Of a DNA stretch of 64,000 bases, positions 42,125 through 51,538 are shown one piece after another. The stretch is from Betaproteobacteria bacterium (GTDB lineage Bacteria; Pseudomonadota; Gammaproteobacteria; Burkholderiales; Rhodocyclaceae), in assembly GCA_016234745.1 (NCBI GenBank), contig JACRAR010000066.1, positions 49,173 through 113,172 on the forward strand. The letters run 5' to 3'. The notes under the pieces are model-generated. The model was not told the origin of the DNA. It searched no databases and saw only the letters and a program-made list of their open reading frames with translations. Position 1 is the first letter of the stretch. Every line of letters starts with the position of its first letter. Both the position numbers and the translations under genes were made by a program.

Positions 42125-42733
42125 TCACGCTCCCTTCGTTTCTTCGCCAATAATGATCTTGGCATCGCCAAAATACTTGTAGGGCGGTATCTCGAGGTTA
42201 TCCGGCGCCAGTTTGTCTTTGAACACCCTGCCGGCAAGATCGTAGGTCGAGCCGTGGCATGGACAGTAAAATCCGCCGGCCCACTCTGCGTCGATGCCCG
42301 ACTCGACGCCTTTCCTGAAATTGGCTGTTGGCGAGCAGCCGAGGTGGGTGCATACGCCGACCGCAACCATGATGCCCGGTTTGATCGAACGGGTTTCGTT
42401 CTTGCAGTAATTGGGTTGGAGCGATCTTTCGGAATTCGGATCGCTCACCTTGGCATTGGTCTTCTTCAGTGTCTCAAGCATTTCCGGGGAACGGTTGATG
42501 ATCCAGACGGGCTTGCCACGCCATTCAACGGTCATCATCTGGCCGGGTTTGAGCCTGCTGATATCGACTTCAACCGGTGCGCCGGCAGCTTTGGCTTGCT
42601 CTGAGGGCTTCATGCTTGCCACAAACGGAATCAGTGTCGCTGTTGCCGCGGCGACTCCTGCGACACTACCTGCCGCTGCAGCTGCCGCCATCAGGCGACG
42701 GCGGCCGCAATCAAACTTCTCGTCACTTCCCAC
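42125..42733 (-). CDS. petA: Rieske [2Fe-2S] protein of the bc1 complex
   Basis: 202 residues from a GTG with an AGGAGG site. A Tat-type N-terminus (CGRRRLMAAAAAAGSVAGVAA) serves as signal-anchor. The cluster-binding boxes are CTHLGC and CPCHGS. First gene of petABC and apparently of the whole minus-strand run down to 29541. This complex sits inside a catabolic locus. Whether it is an extra copy or the only bc1 of the cell cannot be told from this window. Confidence 0.94.
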   Translation of the reverse strand: MGSDEKFDCGRRRLMAAAAAAGSVAGVAAATATLIPFVASMKPSEQAKAAGAPVEVDISRLKPGQMMTVEWRGKPVWIINRSPEMLETLKKTNAKVSDPNSERSLQPNYCKNETRSIKPGIMVAVGVCTHLGCSPTANFRKGVESGIDAEWAGGFYCPCHGSTYDLAGRVFKDKLAPDNLEIPPYKYFGDAKIIIGEETKGA

Positions 42734-43033
42734 GCCTATATCCTCCTAAACAGATCAGATAATTCTGCGTAACCGCCGTATTCTTTTTTCGCCGCCTGCC
42801 ACCTTTGGGCGGAAACGCTGGCATGCAGCCGGTCGGTTGTCAGCGCTTTCATGGAGCGCTATAAATCTAATTTGGCGGACTCTAGTTTCCATCGGCGAGG
42901 GAAACTTCTGCTAGCCCGGACTGGCAATAACTATCCCGAATATGCAAATATTGCCGCAGCCTTGGGTAAAGAGTTACCATCTGCGCATTGCTGGCTGTTT
43001 GGCTAAATCAAAAATAATGTGAGGAGACAACAG
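42734..43033. promoter_or_regulatory. Divergent regulatory region between petA and the AraC-type gene
   Basis: 300 bases without a gene, driving petA leftward and the regulator rightward. It contains an inverted pair GGCAATA (42923-42929) and TATTGCC (42949-42955) separated by 19 bases. The right half lies within AATATTGCCG (42947-42956), a 10-mer that recurs exactly at 44178-44187 upstream of ped. Such spaced half-sites fit an AraC-family operator. The AraC ribosome site GAGGAGA is at 43021-43027. Confidence 0.5.
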
Positions 43034-44056
43034 ATGAGCATGATGTTGAGTGCAAGCGATATTGCGCAACACATGTCGCCGTATCGGCTTTTTTCACAGG
43101 CCAATGACGTCGATGAAATTTGCCATCGGGTCGGCGAAGTTTTTAGGCCGCACAACTTGAACGTGGTCGGAAGAGGGCAACGTCCAAGAGCAAGCATGGA
43201 TCATCTTGCGTTCAGGGACGTAACCATCAATCGCTTGAGCTATAGCGCGGAAGTAGCGATCAACTCGGAGCCATTCAAGAACTTTATTCTGGTGATGACC
43301 CCTCTGCGCGGTTCGGCCAGCGTACGCTGCGGAAAGCATGAGGTTCAATCGACTTCCCGCCTAGCCTCGGTGGTCGGTCCGTCGACAGATCTTTCGATGC
43401 GTTGGGATGCCGATTGCGATCAATTCATTCTTCGCATCGGGATGACCGCAATCGAAAAGACCTGCGAGGCATATTTGGGTCGCCCATTGAAAGCCCCGAT
43501 CGAGTTTTCCGTTGGCCTGGATCTCACCTGCGAAAGCAGCAAGCTATGGAAACAGGTGATCTCGCTGATGCTCTCCAATTCAGAACTTGCCTCATCCGCC
43601 GCAAGTTATCCGCTTATCGCCGCTCAAGTCGAACAGCTTCTCATTGGAGCGCTCCTGAACTGCCAACCACATCAATACCAGCAGTTCCTGAGCGATACCA
43701 GCATTTCAATCTCTCCCGGCTTTATCAAGAGAGCGGAAGATTTTATGACAGGGAGCGTCGAAGAACCTGTGACCATGCGAGATGTCGCAATACACGTTGG
43801 CGTCAGCCTGAGGAGTCTCTACGCCGGATTCGAGCGATATCGCAATATGAGTCCAAAGTCGTTTCTTCGCAATAAGCGACTTGAACTCGTTCGACAGGAT
43901 TTGCTCGAAGCAAGCTTGTCAGGTAAACCTAAGACCGTCACAACCATCGCACTTGCCCGCGGCTTTTCGCATCTCGGCCATTTCACTCGGGGATACCAAC
44001 AGAAGTATGGTGAATTACCCTCGGACACGTTGAAACGACGGCAAAAAACCTTCTGA
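43034..44056 (+). CDS. AraC/XylS-family transcriptional regulator
   Basis: 340 residues from the ATG at 43034; a GTG at 43019 lies within the ribosome site and is less likely. The N-terminal AraC-binding-like cupin domain includes ILVMTPLRGSASVRCG and ends near residue 200. The C-terminal pair of helix-turn-helix motifs is MRDVAIHVGVSLRSLYAGFERYR and TVTTIALARGFSHLGHFTRGYQQ. Regulators of this type govern toluene, benzoate and related aromatic genes. It lies between the ebd/pet run and ped and probably controls one or both. Confidence 0.9.
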   Translation: MSMMLSASDIAQHMSPYRLFSQANDVDEICHRVGEVFRPHNLNVVGRGQRPRASMDHLAFRDVTINRLSYSAEVAINSEPFKNFILVMTPLRGSASVRCGKHEVQSTSRLASVVGPSTDLSMRWDADCDQFILRIGMTAIEKTCEAYLGRPLKAPIEFSVGLDLTCESSKLWKQVISLMLSNSELASSAASYPLIAAQVEQLLIGALLNCQPHQYQQFLSDTSISISPGFIKRAEDFMTGSVEEPVTMRDVAIHVGVSLRSLYAGFERYRNMSPKSFLRNKRLELVRQDLLEASLSGKPKTVTTIALARGFSHLGHFTRGYQQKYGELPSDTLKRRQKTF

Positions 44057-44148
44057 CGCCGCACGAGGCTCCACTCCTGAGCGACAAGAGAAACCGGTAA
44101 TTCACTGCCGACTCTTGTACTTGTTTCAAGATAATCGATTGGTCAGTA

Positions 44149-45105
<957 letters not shown>

Positions 45106-45237
45106 GGAAAGCTTCGGTAGTTCGGGACGACGATGCACGCACTTCGCTTCTCGCCGCAGCTTTTGCAATTCTGCCCGCAAAGCCGTTTTGTGATGCCGAA
45201 ACCGCTGAACAAGCTGGTGCTCGACCCTTGACCGGCG

Positions 45238-45918
45238 CTAACCAGCGCCAAGCCGCTGCAATACTTCGGCACCGGTCATCACGTCGCCGAACTGCTGAAT
45301 GAAGGTCTCCAGCGTGGCCAGATGCTCTTCGTCGGAGAGCGCGGCCATGCAGTCCTCGACCATCACCACCTTGAAGTCGAGCATCATCGCGTCACGCGCG
45401 GTCGACTCGCAGCAGACATTGGTCTTGGTTCCGGCAATCAGAACGGTGTCGACCCCGAGATTGCGCAGCACGCGCTCCAACGACGAAGACCCGGAAATCA
45501 TGGCGCTATAGCGTATCTTGACCAGCGTCAGGTCGTTCGGCGCGGTCTCAAGCTCGGACCAAACCTGTTGCCGCCCCGGCAGCAGGCTTTCGATGGTTCT
45601 ACTGCGTACTTCGCTGGCGACGACATTGTCGAAAAATATTTCCCAGTCGCTCTTCTCGCCAAGATGCGAATTGGCATGCAGGATCCAGATGATGGGTACG
45701 CCGCGCTGCCGCAATTGCCGAGTCAGGGCATTGATCTGCGGCACGATGGCGCGCGAGCCCGCAACTTCGGCAGGAGCGCCCGGGGCGCAGAAGGTGCTCT
45801 GCATGTCGATCACCACCAGGGCGGTGCGTGCCGGGTCGAGCCGATCGAACCAGTGATAGCGCCCGCGCCGGGCCATGACGCGATCGATGATGTGCTGTCG
45901 AACTGAAACTTTGTGCAT
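45238..45918 (-). CDS. Isochorismatase-like cysteine hydrolase
   Basis: 226 residues from the ATG at 45918 with an AAGGAG site. The catalytic triad of the family is visible as Asp38 (VVIDMQ), Lys134 (LVKIRYSAM) and Cys169 (TNVCCESTARDA). The family includes N-carbamoylsarcosine amidase, nicotinamidases and isochorismatases. It is the last gene of the hyuA-hyuB-small subunit run, 22 bases after the small subunit. Pairing with a HyuA/HyuB enzyme is also the arrangement of hydantoin and creatinine pathways, so it keeps an alternative function for the set open. A GGCGCT/AGCGCC hairpin overlaps the stop (45234-45249). Confidence 0.87.
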   Translation of the reverse strand: MHKVSVRQHIIDRVMARRGRYHWFDRLDPARTALVVIDMQSTFCAPGAPAEVAGSRAIVPQINALTRQLRQRGVPIIWILHANSHLGEKSDWEIFFDNVVASEVRSRTIESLLPGRQQVWSELETAPNDLTLVKIRYSAMISGSSSLERVLRNLGVDTVLIAGTKTNVCCESTARDAMMLDFKVVMVEDCMAALSDEEHLATLETFIQQFGDVMTGAEVLQRLGAG

Positions 45919-45940
45919 GTGCCGCTCCTTAAATTGTCTG

Positions 45941-46213
45941 CTACGCCTTGACCACGTCATCCAAAAAAGGATCTTCGGGCAGGGCGGTCTCCGTATCCAG
46001 CAGGCTGCCGCAACCGGGGCAGGCAAAGTAGCGCAACACCACCTTGTCATCAACCGCAGACGCCGCACCGGGCATATCCCTGATGGGTGTGCTGGTCAAC
46101 GCGGCATGCCGCTTCCAGGATTGACCCGCCTCGACCAGCGCACGGCCGCAGTCGGCACAGACGATTTTCCCTTTTTCGATGGCAAGGGTTGCGGAAATGA
46201 CCTGGCGGCTCAT
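45941..46213 (-). CDS. Small zinc-ribbon subunit, acetone-carboxylase gamma-like
   Basis: 90 residues with two CxxC pairs: CADCGR near the N-terminus and CPGCGSLLDTE toward the C-terminus. The latter resembles the CPGCGTLL segment of acetone carboxylase gamma subunits and the small subunit of acetophenone carboxylase. The GGAGGG ribosome site is good, and the ATG overlaps the hyuB stop by 4 bases. Presence of this subunit favours a carboxylase over a plain hydantoinase for the complex. Confidence 0.75.
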   Translation of the reverse strand: MSRQVISATLAIEKGKIVCADCGRALVEAGQSWKRHAALTSTPIRDMPGAASAVDDKVVLRYFACPGCGSLLDTETALPEDPFLDDVVKA

Positions 46214-48021
46214 GCTGTTCTCCCTCCTGCCATGCGCACACGCCGCAGGTCCGAGCGCCGCTGCTGCGTGGCACTTGCATCGACTGTGCCATGACTCATG
46301 ACCACACCATATACCTCATCTGCCGCGCGTGACGAAACGACGCCATCGATCACATCCTGCATGACTTTCTCAGGTGCGCGGCGCAACGGATCGCCGATCC
46401 CGCCGCCGCCATTCCAGCGCACATACAGCGCATCCTTCTGCATCAGTGGGAAAACGCCCCAACTGATCGGCTGCTTGTCGCCGGGAATCGTCGCCAGGCT
46501 GTTCGCGAAACTTCGTTCGGCATCTTTCGGCGCATGCACCCAGACATAATCGTTGATGGCCCCGGGATAGCCACCCGAAAGCCCTTCGCTCTGCGGAAAT
46601 TTAGAGCCCTTGCCCGACAGGACGTAATGGATGCCGCCATCCGGCGCGTCGTGCGGCACAATCGCCATCTCGCCGCCAGTGCCGCCGCGAAATGTTCCTG
46701 CGCCCCCGGAATCCTGCAGCCTGCGCCGGAACAGATAACGGATCGGGAAGGCGGCTTCGATCGTCTCGACATTGGCCATGCGCGAGATCGGGTTCGGAAT
46801 CTCGCCGCCGATATCCACGCCGTCGGCGAATGTCCTGGCACCGCCTGCGCCGGCAAAAGTTTCCGTGAGGATGCCAATCGACTGGCCGCCGCGCTGGTTG
46901 GTGCCGAACATGAAAATCGCAAAATGGTTGGCATGCCAGACTGCGGTCGCCTCATCGGCATACTGATCGCTTGCCGCGAGCATCTTGCCGATGGCCGAAC
47001 AGGCCGCGTTATTCACCGACTGGATGGCGCCCACCGTGGCGACCGACACCGGCGCCGGCCGCGTGCAATTCACGATGCTGCCTTCCGGCGCAATCATGGT
47101 GATCGGCCGGATCACGCCTTCGTTCCAGGTAATGTCGTAGCACAGCAGCGGGAACAGCGGCGCGAAGAGTCCGCCCAGGGACGCCCAGCGCGTGCAATTC
47201 ACAGCATATTTCGACTGCGGCGAGGAGCCGCTGAAATCGAAGACCAGGGTATCGTCCTGCTTGGTCATGGTGAGGATGACGCGGTAGGTTTCCCCCTTGA
47301 CCTCGAGATACTGGCGCGACTGCCATTGCCCATCGGGCAGGTCGCGCAGGCGCTGGCGCAGGCGCGTCTCGGATTGTTCAATCAGGGTCAGGCAGGCCTG
47401 GTCCACCGTCGCCTCGCCATACTTGACGACCAAGGCCAGCAGGCGATCCTTGGCGACATTGTTGCAGGCAATCATCGAGCGCAGGTCCAGCGCGACCATC
47501 TCCGGCCCGCGCACCATGTTGAGCAGCGTGTCCCAGACATCCTGGCGCAATTGCCCCCTGTCGATGAGCTTGATGCCGGGCGAACTGAAGCCCTCGGTGA
47601 AGATGTCCTGCGCATCCGGCGCGAAGCCGCCGGGATTCATCGCACCGATGTCATAGACGTGCACGAAACAGGCACTCCACGCGATCAACTTGCCCTGATG
47701 GTGGATCGGCGAAACGAGATAAATGTCCGAGGTATGCAGCGCTGCTGTAAATGGGTCATTGAGCAGGAACAGGTCGCCTTCGTTGATCTGTCCGGCAAAG
47801 CGGCGAATGATCGATTTGCAGGCCTCGGCGGCGCTGGTCAGGTGATGCAGAAAGCCGACGCCGCCCATCAGCAGCGAGCCGTCCGCCCGGTATAGCGACA
47901 CCATCAGGTCGTGCCCCTCGTTGGTGATGGCGGTGCCGGAGACATGCTTGAGCGTGATGACAGCCTCCTCGACGACACGAAACAACCGATGGCGAATGAT
48001 GGAAAATGTGATGGGATCCAT
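46210..48021 (-). CDS. Hydantoinase B/acetone-carboxylase alpha-type subunit
   Basis: 603 residues from the ATG at 48021 (MDPITFSIIRHRLFRVVEEA, the usual HyuB start). Conserved stretches include VSLYRADGSLLMGGVGFLHH, DLFLLNDPFTAALHTSDIYL and GGTGGEMAIV near the end. HyuB proteins form one large subunit of ATP-dependent hydantoinases, 5-oxoprolinase and acetone/acetophenone carboxylases. Next to ped, the most attractive reaction is ATP-dependent carboxylation of acetophenone to benzoylacetate. The known acetophenone carboxylase has five subunits, so this would be a simpler version. Confidence 0.85.
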   Translation of the reverse strand: MDPITFSIIRHRLFRVVEEAVITLKHVSGTAITNEGHDLMVSLYRADGSLLMGGVGFLHHLTSAAEACKSIIRRFAGQINEGDLFLLNDPFTAALHTSDIYLVSPIHHQGKLIAWSACFVHVYDIGAMNPGGFAPDAQDIFTEGFSSPGIKLIDRGQLRQDVWDTLLNMVRGPEMVALDLRSMIACNNVAKDRLLALVVKYGEATVDQACLTLIEQSETRLRQRLRDLPDGQWQSRQYLEVKGETYRVILTMTKQDDTLVFDFSGSSPQSKYAVNCTRWASLGGLFAPLFPLLCYDITWNEGVIRPITMIAPEGSIVNCTRPAPVSVATVGAIQSVNNAACSAIGKMLAASDQYADEATAVWHANHFAIFMFGTNQRGGQSIGILTETFAGAGGARTFADGVDIGGEIPNPISRMANVETIEAAFPIRYLFRRRLQDSGGAGTFRGGTGGEMAIVPHDAPDGGIHYVLSGKGSKFPQSEGLSGGYPGAINDYVWVHAPKDAERSFANSLATIPGDKQPISWGVFPLMQKDALYVRWNGGGGIGDPLRRAPEKVMQDVIDGVVSSRAADEVYGVVMSHGTVDASATQQRRSDLRRVRMAGGRTA

Positions 48022-48029
48022 AAAAGTTC

Positions 48030-50147
48030 CTAGCGAAGATCGATGACGATATTGCGATAAGGATCGCAACTGCCGCGCTGGCCGGTTTGCAGCACGATGG
48101 TGGTGATGGGCGTATGAATCACCGCCGGACCTTCGACCACATTGCCCGGCACCAGCTTTTCGAAATCGTAAATGTCCGCCTCGTTCATGCCGCCCTTGGC
48201 CTCGACGAAGATCGGCCGACGTGCAACCCTTGCCGCAGAAGCATCGGCACTTCCGAGCGGCAGCGGTTCCAGTTCAGGCTTTTCCATCAGGCCGCGCGCG
48301 GTGAGGCGGAATTGGGTCATCTCCATCCCGGCTTCGCGATAGGCGGAACCCTTGCCGTATTTTCTTTCATAGATGGACTCGAAGTCGTCGGCCAGCTGGC
48401 GCAACCCGCTCTCGTCCAGCGGCGTTGCAGCACGCACCGGCGTGGTGACTTCATGCACCTGGCGCGAATAGCGAAAATCGACGGCCCAATCGAGCCGCAC
48501 CCGGTCGCCGGCAAAACCTTCACGTTGCAGTTCCTTCAAAGCCTTCTGCACCATCGGCGCGAAAATCCGGTTGACCACCGCCGCCGGCGATGGCACCGGC
48601 AGCACCGTGGTGGTCGAGTATTCGTGCACGATGTCCGCCGAGACCAGGCCGAAGGCGCAGTTGACCGAGGCCGTGTAAGGCACGACGATGCGCCTGACGT
48701 TAAGTTCCGCGCCGAACATGCCGCAGACCATGCCGCAGCTGCCGCCGAAGGCGTGCAGCACGAAATCGCGCGGATCGAGGCCGCGCTCCACCGTGATCTC
48801 GTGGATCAGGTCGGTGATCTGCGCGGCCGCAACGCGGTAGATGCCGAAAGCCGCTTCCTCAACAGAAAGTCCCAGAGGCTTGGCGATCTTCTCGGCGAAG
48901 ACGCGGTATGCGCACTCCTTGTCCAGTTTCATCGTTCCGCCGAGGAAAATTTCCGGATCCATATAGCCGATCAGCATGAACACGTCAGTCAGGGTCGGCT
49001 CCTCGCCGCCCAGGCCATAGCACACCGGGCCGGGCCGCGAGCCCGCCGAACGCGGCCCGACGTGCGGCACATTGCTGCCCGGTTCAAGCCAGACGATCGA
49101 ACCACCGGCTGCGCCGATCGAGACCACCTCGATTTTCGGCTGGGCATAGTGAAACCGGTCCACCATCGGTTCGCGTGCATACTCGATCTCGCCGTTCTGG
49201 ATCACGCTGACCTTGAAGGTCGTGCCGCCCATGTCGGTGGCGATCACATCGGGCTGCTTGAGCAATTCGCCGAGGGCGCGGCTGCCGATCACGCCCGCCG
49301 CCGGCCCGCATTCAAGCATGCCGATGGCGCGTTCCGCGGCTTCCTGCGCCGGCAGCAGGCCGCCATAGCCCTGCATGATCATCACCGCGCCGCCATAGCC
49401 GGATTGACGCAGGAGTTGTTCGAGGTTCTGAATATAGGCCTTGCTGATACAACCAGCATAGGCATTGATGACCGTGGTCGAAGTGCGCTCGTATTCGCCG
49501 GGCGTCGGCGCAATGTCGCTCGACAGCGTGCAGTAGATATCGGGTGCGATGCGCGCCAGAATATCCCGCACCTTGTGCTCATTGGTCGGATTGAGAAACG
49601 ACCACAGGAAGGAAACCGCAACCGCTTCCACGCCCTGCCCGGAAATCAACCGCTTCAGACAACGCTCGGTCTCCGCAAGGTCCAGTTCGCGCAAGATGGC
49701 GCCCTTGTAGTCGGTGCGTTCTGCCACGCCGACGATGCAATCCGCATCGACCAGGGGGCTGGCACGTTCCGTCTTGACCGGATGCTTCATGCGGTCTTCG
49801 GTGAGTCCGCCCCAGCGGCCGTAAGCGCCGCGCGTAACCAGCAGGGTATCTTCAAAACCGGCCGTGGTGACCAGGCCGACCTTGGCGCCTTCGCGGGTAA
49901 AAATGGCGTTGTCGACCACGGTGGAGCCATGCACGAACAATTCGGTTTGCGCCAGCAGGCTTTCCAGGGTGAGCCCCATCGGGCCGGCGGCGGAGCGGAT
50001 CGAATCGAGTACGCCCGCAGCGAAATTCGGCGGCGTCGATAGCGCCTTGCCCAGATGCACCGGTTCCCCGGCGGAGAACACGATGGTGTCGGTGCAGGTG
50101 CCGCCGACATCGGTGGCCACAAGGAATTTTTGCTTGGTCGAACTCAT
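48030..50147 (-). CDS. Hydantoinase A/acetone-carboxylase beta-type subunit
   Basis: 705 residues. The two ATP-phosphate motifs of the actin-like fold are evident: ATDVGGTCTDTIVF near the N-terminus and IATDMGGTTFKVSVI near residue 300. The HAFGGSCGMVCGMFGAELNV segment is typical of HyuA. It would activate the substrate or bicarbonate with ATP. GGAG site before the ATG. First gene of a four-gene unit (hyuA, hyuB, small subunit, cysteine hydrolase) downstream of a terminator, so it should have its own promoter close to 50150-50250. Confidence 0.87.
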   Translation of the reverse strand: MSSTKQKFLVATDVGGTCTDTIVFSAGEPVHLGKALSTPPNFAAGVLDSIRSAAGPMGLTLESLLAQTELFVHGSTVVDNAIFTREGAKVGLVTTAGFEDTLLVTRGAYGRWGGLTEDRMKHPVKTERASPLVDADCIVGVAERTDYKGAILRELDLAETERCLKRLISGQGVEAVAVSFLWSFLNPTNEHKVRDILARIAPDIYCTLSSDIAPTPGEYERTSTTVINAYAGCISKAYIQNLEQLLRQSGYGGAVMIMQGYGGLLPAQEAAERAIGMLECGPAAGVIGSRALGELLKQPDVIATDMGGTTFKVSVIQNGEIEYAREPMVDRFHYAQPKIEVVSIGAAGGSIVWLEPGSNVPHVGPRSAGSRPGPVCYGLGGEEPTLTDVFMLIGYMDPEIFLGGTMKLDKECAYRVFAEKIAKPLGLSVEEAAFGIYRVAAAQITDLIHEITVERGLDPRDFVLHAFGGSCGMVCGMFGAELNVRRIVVPYTASVNCAFGLVSADIVHEYSTTTVLPVPSPAAVVNRIFAPMVQKALKELQREGFAGDRVRLDWAVDFRYSRQVHEVTTPVRAATPLDESGLRQLADDFESIYERKYGKGSAYREAGMEMTQFRLTARGLMEKPELEPLPLGSADASAARVARRPIFVEAKGGMNEADIYDFEKLVPGNVVEGPAVIHTPITTIVLQTGQRGSCDPYRNIVIDLR

Positions 50148-50177
50148 TCGCTTCGTCTCCGTTCAAGCCTTGGCAAA

Positions 50178-50204
50178 GAAAAAAGGGCGCCCGATCGGGC
50201 GCCC
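50178..50204 (-). terminator. Rho-independent terminator after the DUF1329 gene
   Basis: A perfect 20-bp palindrome GGGCGCCCGATCGGGCGCCC (50185-50204) is followed, on the minus strand, by six T residues, a C and three T residues. It lies 46 bases after the DUF1329 stop and 37 bases before the hyuA start. A second hairpin, GCCACC/GGTGGC at 50218-50238, precedes it. This separates the long transport/ligase operon from the hyu unit. Confidence 0.88.
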
Positions 50205-50249
50205 AGATCATGCTGTAGCCACCCGCACTGCAGGTGGCTTCATGGCGGA

Positions 50250-51521
50250 TTAACGCCCAGCCGCCTCAAGCGTGGTCAGAGAAACGTCACTGGCCTTGAG
50301 TCCGGCAGGATTGGTTTTCCATTTTCCAGTTTCGACCAGGAACACCGTCCCATGGTTGCGCGGGAAGTCGATGATGGCACCGCCGGCGCTGCGGACATCC
50401 ATGAAACCGTCGTCAGCCTTGGCCTGGAAGGAATGGAACTCCATGAACTTCCAGAATTCACCCTTGCGGTTGTACGCCTCGCCGTAATAGATGCGCGGAT
50501 ACTTGACATCGACATAGACCACCTTCTTGCTGTACGGATGCTCGTTGGGCGGGATGGCCTCGATGACATAGACTTCGCGCGGCTCGAAGCGGTCGTTGTT
50601 CATGTTCCAGTAGGGTGGGGCGTTTTCCAGGACTGGGTTGCGCTCTTCAAATGTCTTGCCGTTGGGATTCCACAACGGGTGCTTGCTGTTGGCCACCGCC
50701 AGCACCCAGCGTTTGCCCAGCATCTTGTAGCTCTGATACCAGGAGGGACGGGCGTTGAAGATTTCCAGGTCGTCCTGCAACTGGTCGGAACTGCCCACCG
50801 GATCCATCCAGGCACCGCCAGAGAGGCGGCGGACGCGGCGCACGGCGGGAATGTAAACCCAGGCATCGTTCACTTGAGCCGAGTCATACATGATGGTGAA
50901 AGTTCCGAGCCCCTTCATGTCGGTCGGTGCGGTAAAGAACAGGATTTGCCGTCCCATTTCCTTGCCGTCGCCTTCAGTCGTTTTGTTGCCGGTGAGGCGT
51001 CCCTTGGTGGCGTAGCGGGTAAATTCGGCAAGGGGTTCGGCATGAATGCCTTTCTTGCCGTCAACGGCCAACTGCGTCCAAGACGGCGCCATCGCCACGT
51101 CGCCCTTGAGCTGGCCGAGGTGCCAGTTCCAGATCACCTTTTCCGCCGCTTGCGGATCTTTCATGTCGATGTTCGGGAAAGGTTGTCCGGCTTCCCAGCC
51201 TTCAACCTGACGTGTTGATGGATTAATCTTCGCGCCGCGGGTGACATTGGCCTGGGATTCCTTAAGCCACTTGGCATCGAGGACGATTTCCTTGGAATGG
51301 TAAACCGGCAGTTTCCAGCCATTGTTGCGGATGCGCCATTCCATCTTCTCGGTCAGCATGCTGCCGATGGTCTTGCCTTCGAAAGTGTCGTTCTTGATCT
51401 TGTCGATGTTGGCAGCCGAGATGACCGTGCCTTCAGGCACTTCGGCCGCAAAGGCGGTTGACAGGGCCAAGCCCAGCATCACGCCGAGCAGCGCCGTCAG
51501 AGTATTGCGTTTTGCAGTCAT
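50250..51521 (-). CDS. DUF1329 periplasmic protein
   Basis: 423 residues with a signal peptide (cleavage near TAFAA). DUF1329 proteins have a LolA/LolB-like lipid-binding fold. Typical stretches here are the EGTVISAANIDKIKNDTFEG start, VYIPAVRRVRRLSGGAWMDP and the WYQSYKMLGKRWVLAVAN region. They are nearly always next to a DUF1302 gene and an MMPL transporter, as here, and probably help move hydrophobic molecules across the periplasm. Last gene before the terminator. Confidence 0.88.
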   Translation of the reverse strand: MTAKRNTLTALLGVMLGLALSTAFAAEVPEGTVISAANIDKIKNDTFEGKTIGSMLTEKMEWRIRNNGWKLPVYHSKEIVLDAKWLKESQANVTRGAKINPSTRQVEGWEAGQPFPNIDMKDPQAAEKVIWNWHLGQLKGDVAMAPSWTQLAVDGKKGIHAEPLAEFTRYATKGRLTGNKTTEGDGKEMGRQILFFTAPTDMKGLGTFTIMYDSAQVNDAWVYIPAVRRVRRLSGGAWMDPVGSSDQLQDDLEIFNARPSWYQSYKMLGKRWVLAVANSKHPLWNPNGKTFEERNPVLENAPPYWNMNNDRFEPREVYVIEAIPPNEHPYSKKVVYVDVKYPRIYYGEAYNRKGEFWKFMEFHSFQAKADDGFMDVRSAGGAIIDFPRNHGTVFLVETGKWKTNPAGLKASDVSLTTLEAAGR

Positions 51522-51538
51522 TGTTTGTCGCTCCTTGG

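Noticed and set aside
48087..50042. 651-codon open frame on the + strand opposite hyuA
   Set aside because: It is rich in His/Arg/Asp and has no recognisable domain; it mirrors the codon bias of the clear HyuA gene on the other strand. The same applies to long opposite-strand frames at 10373-12091, 46534-47895, 58267-60402 and 60545-62320.
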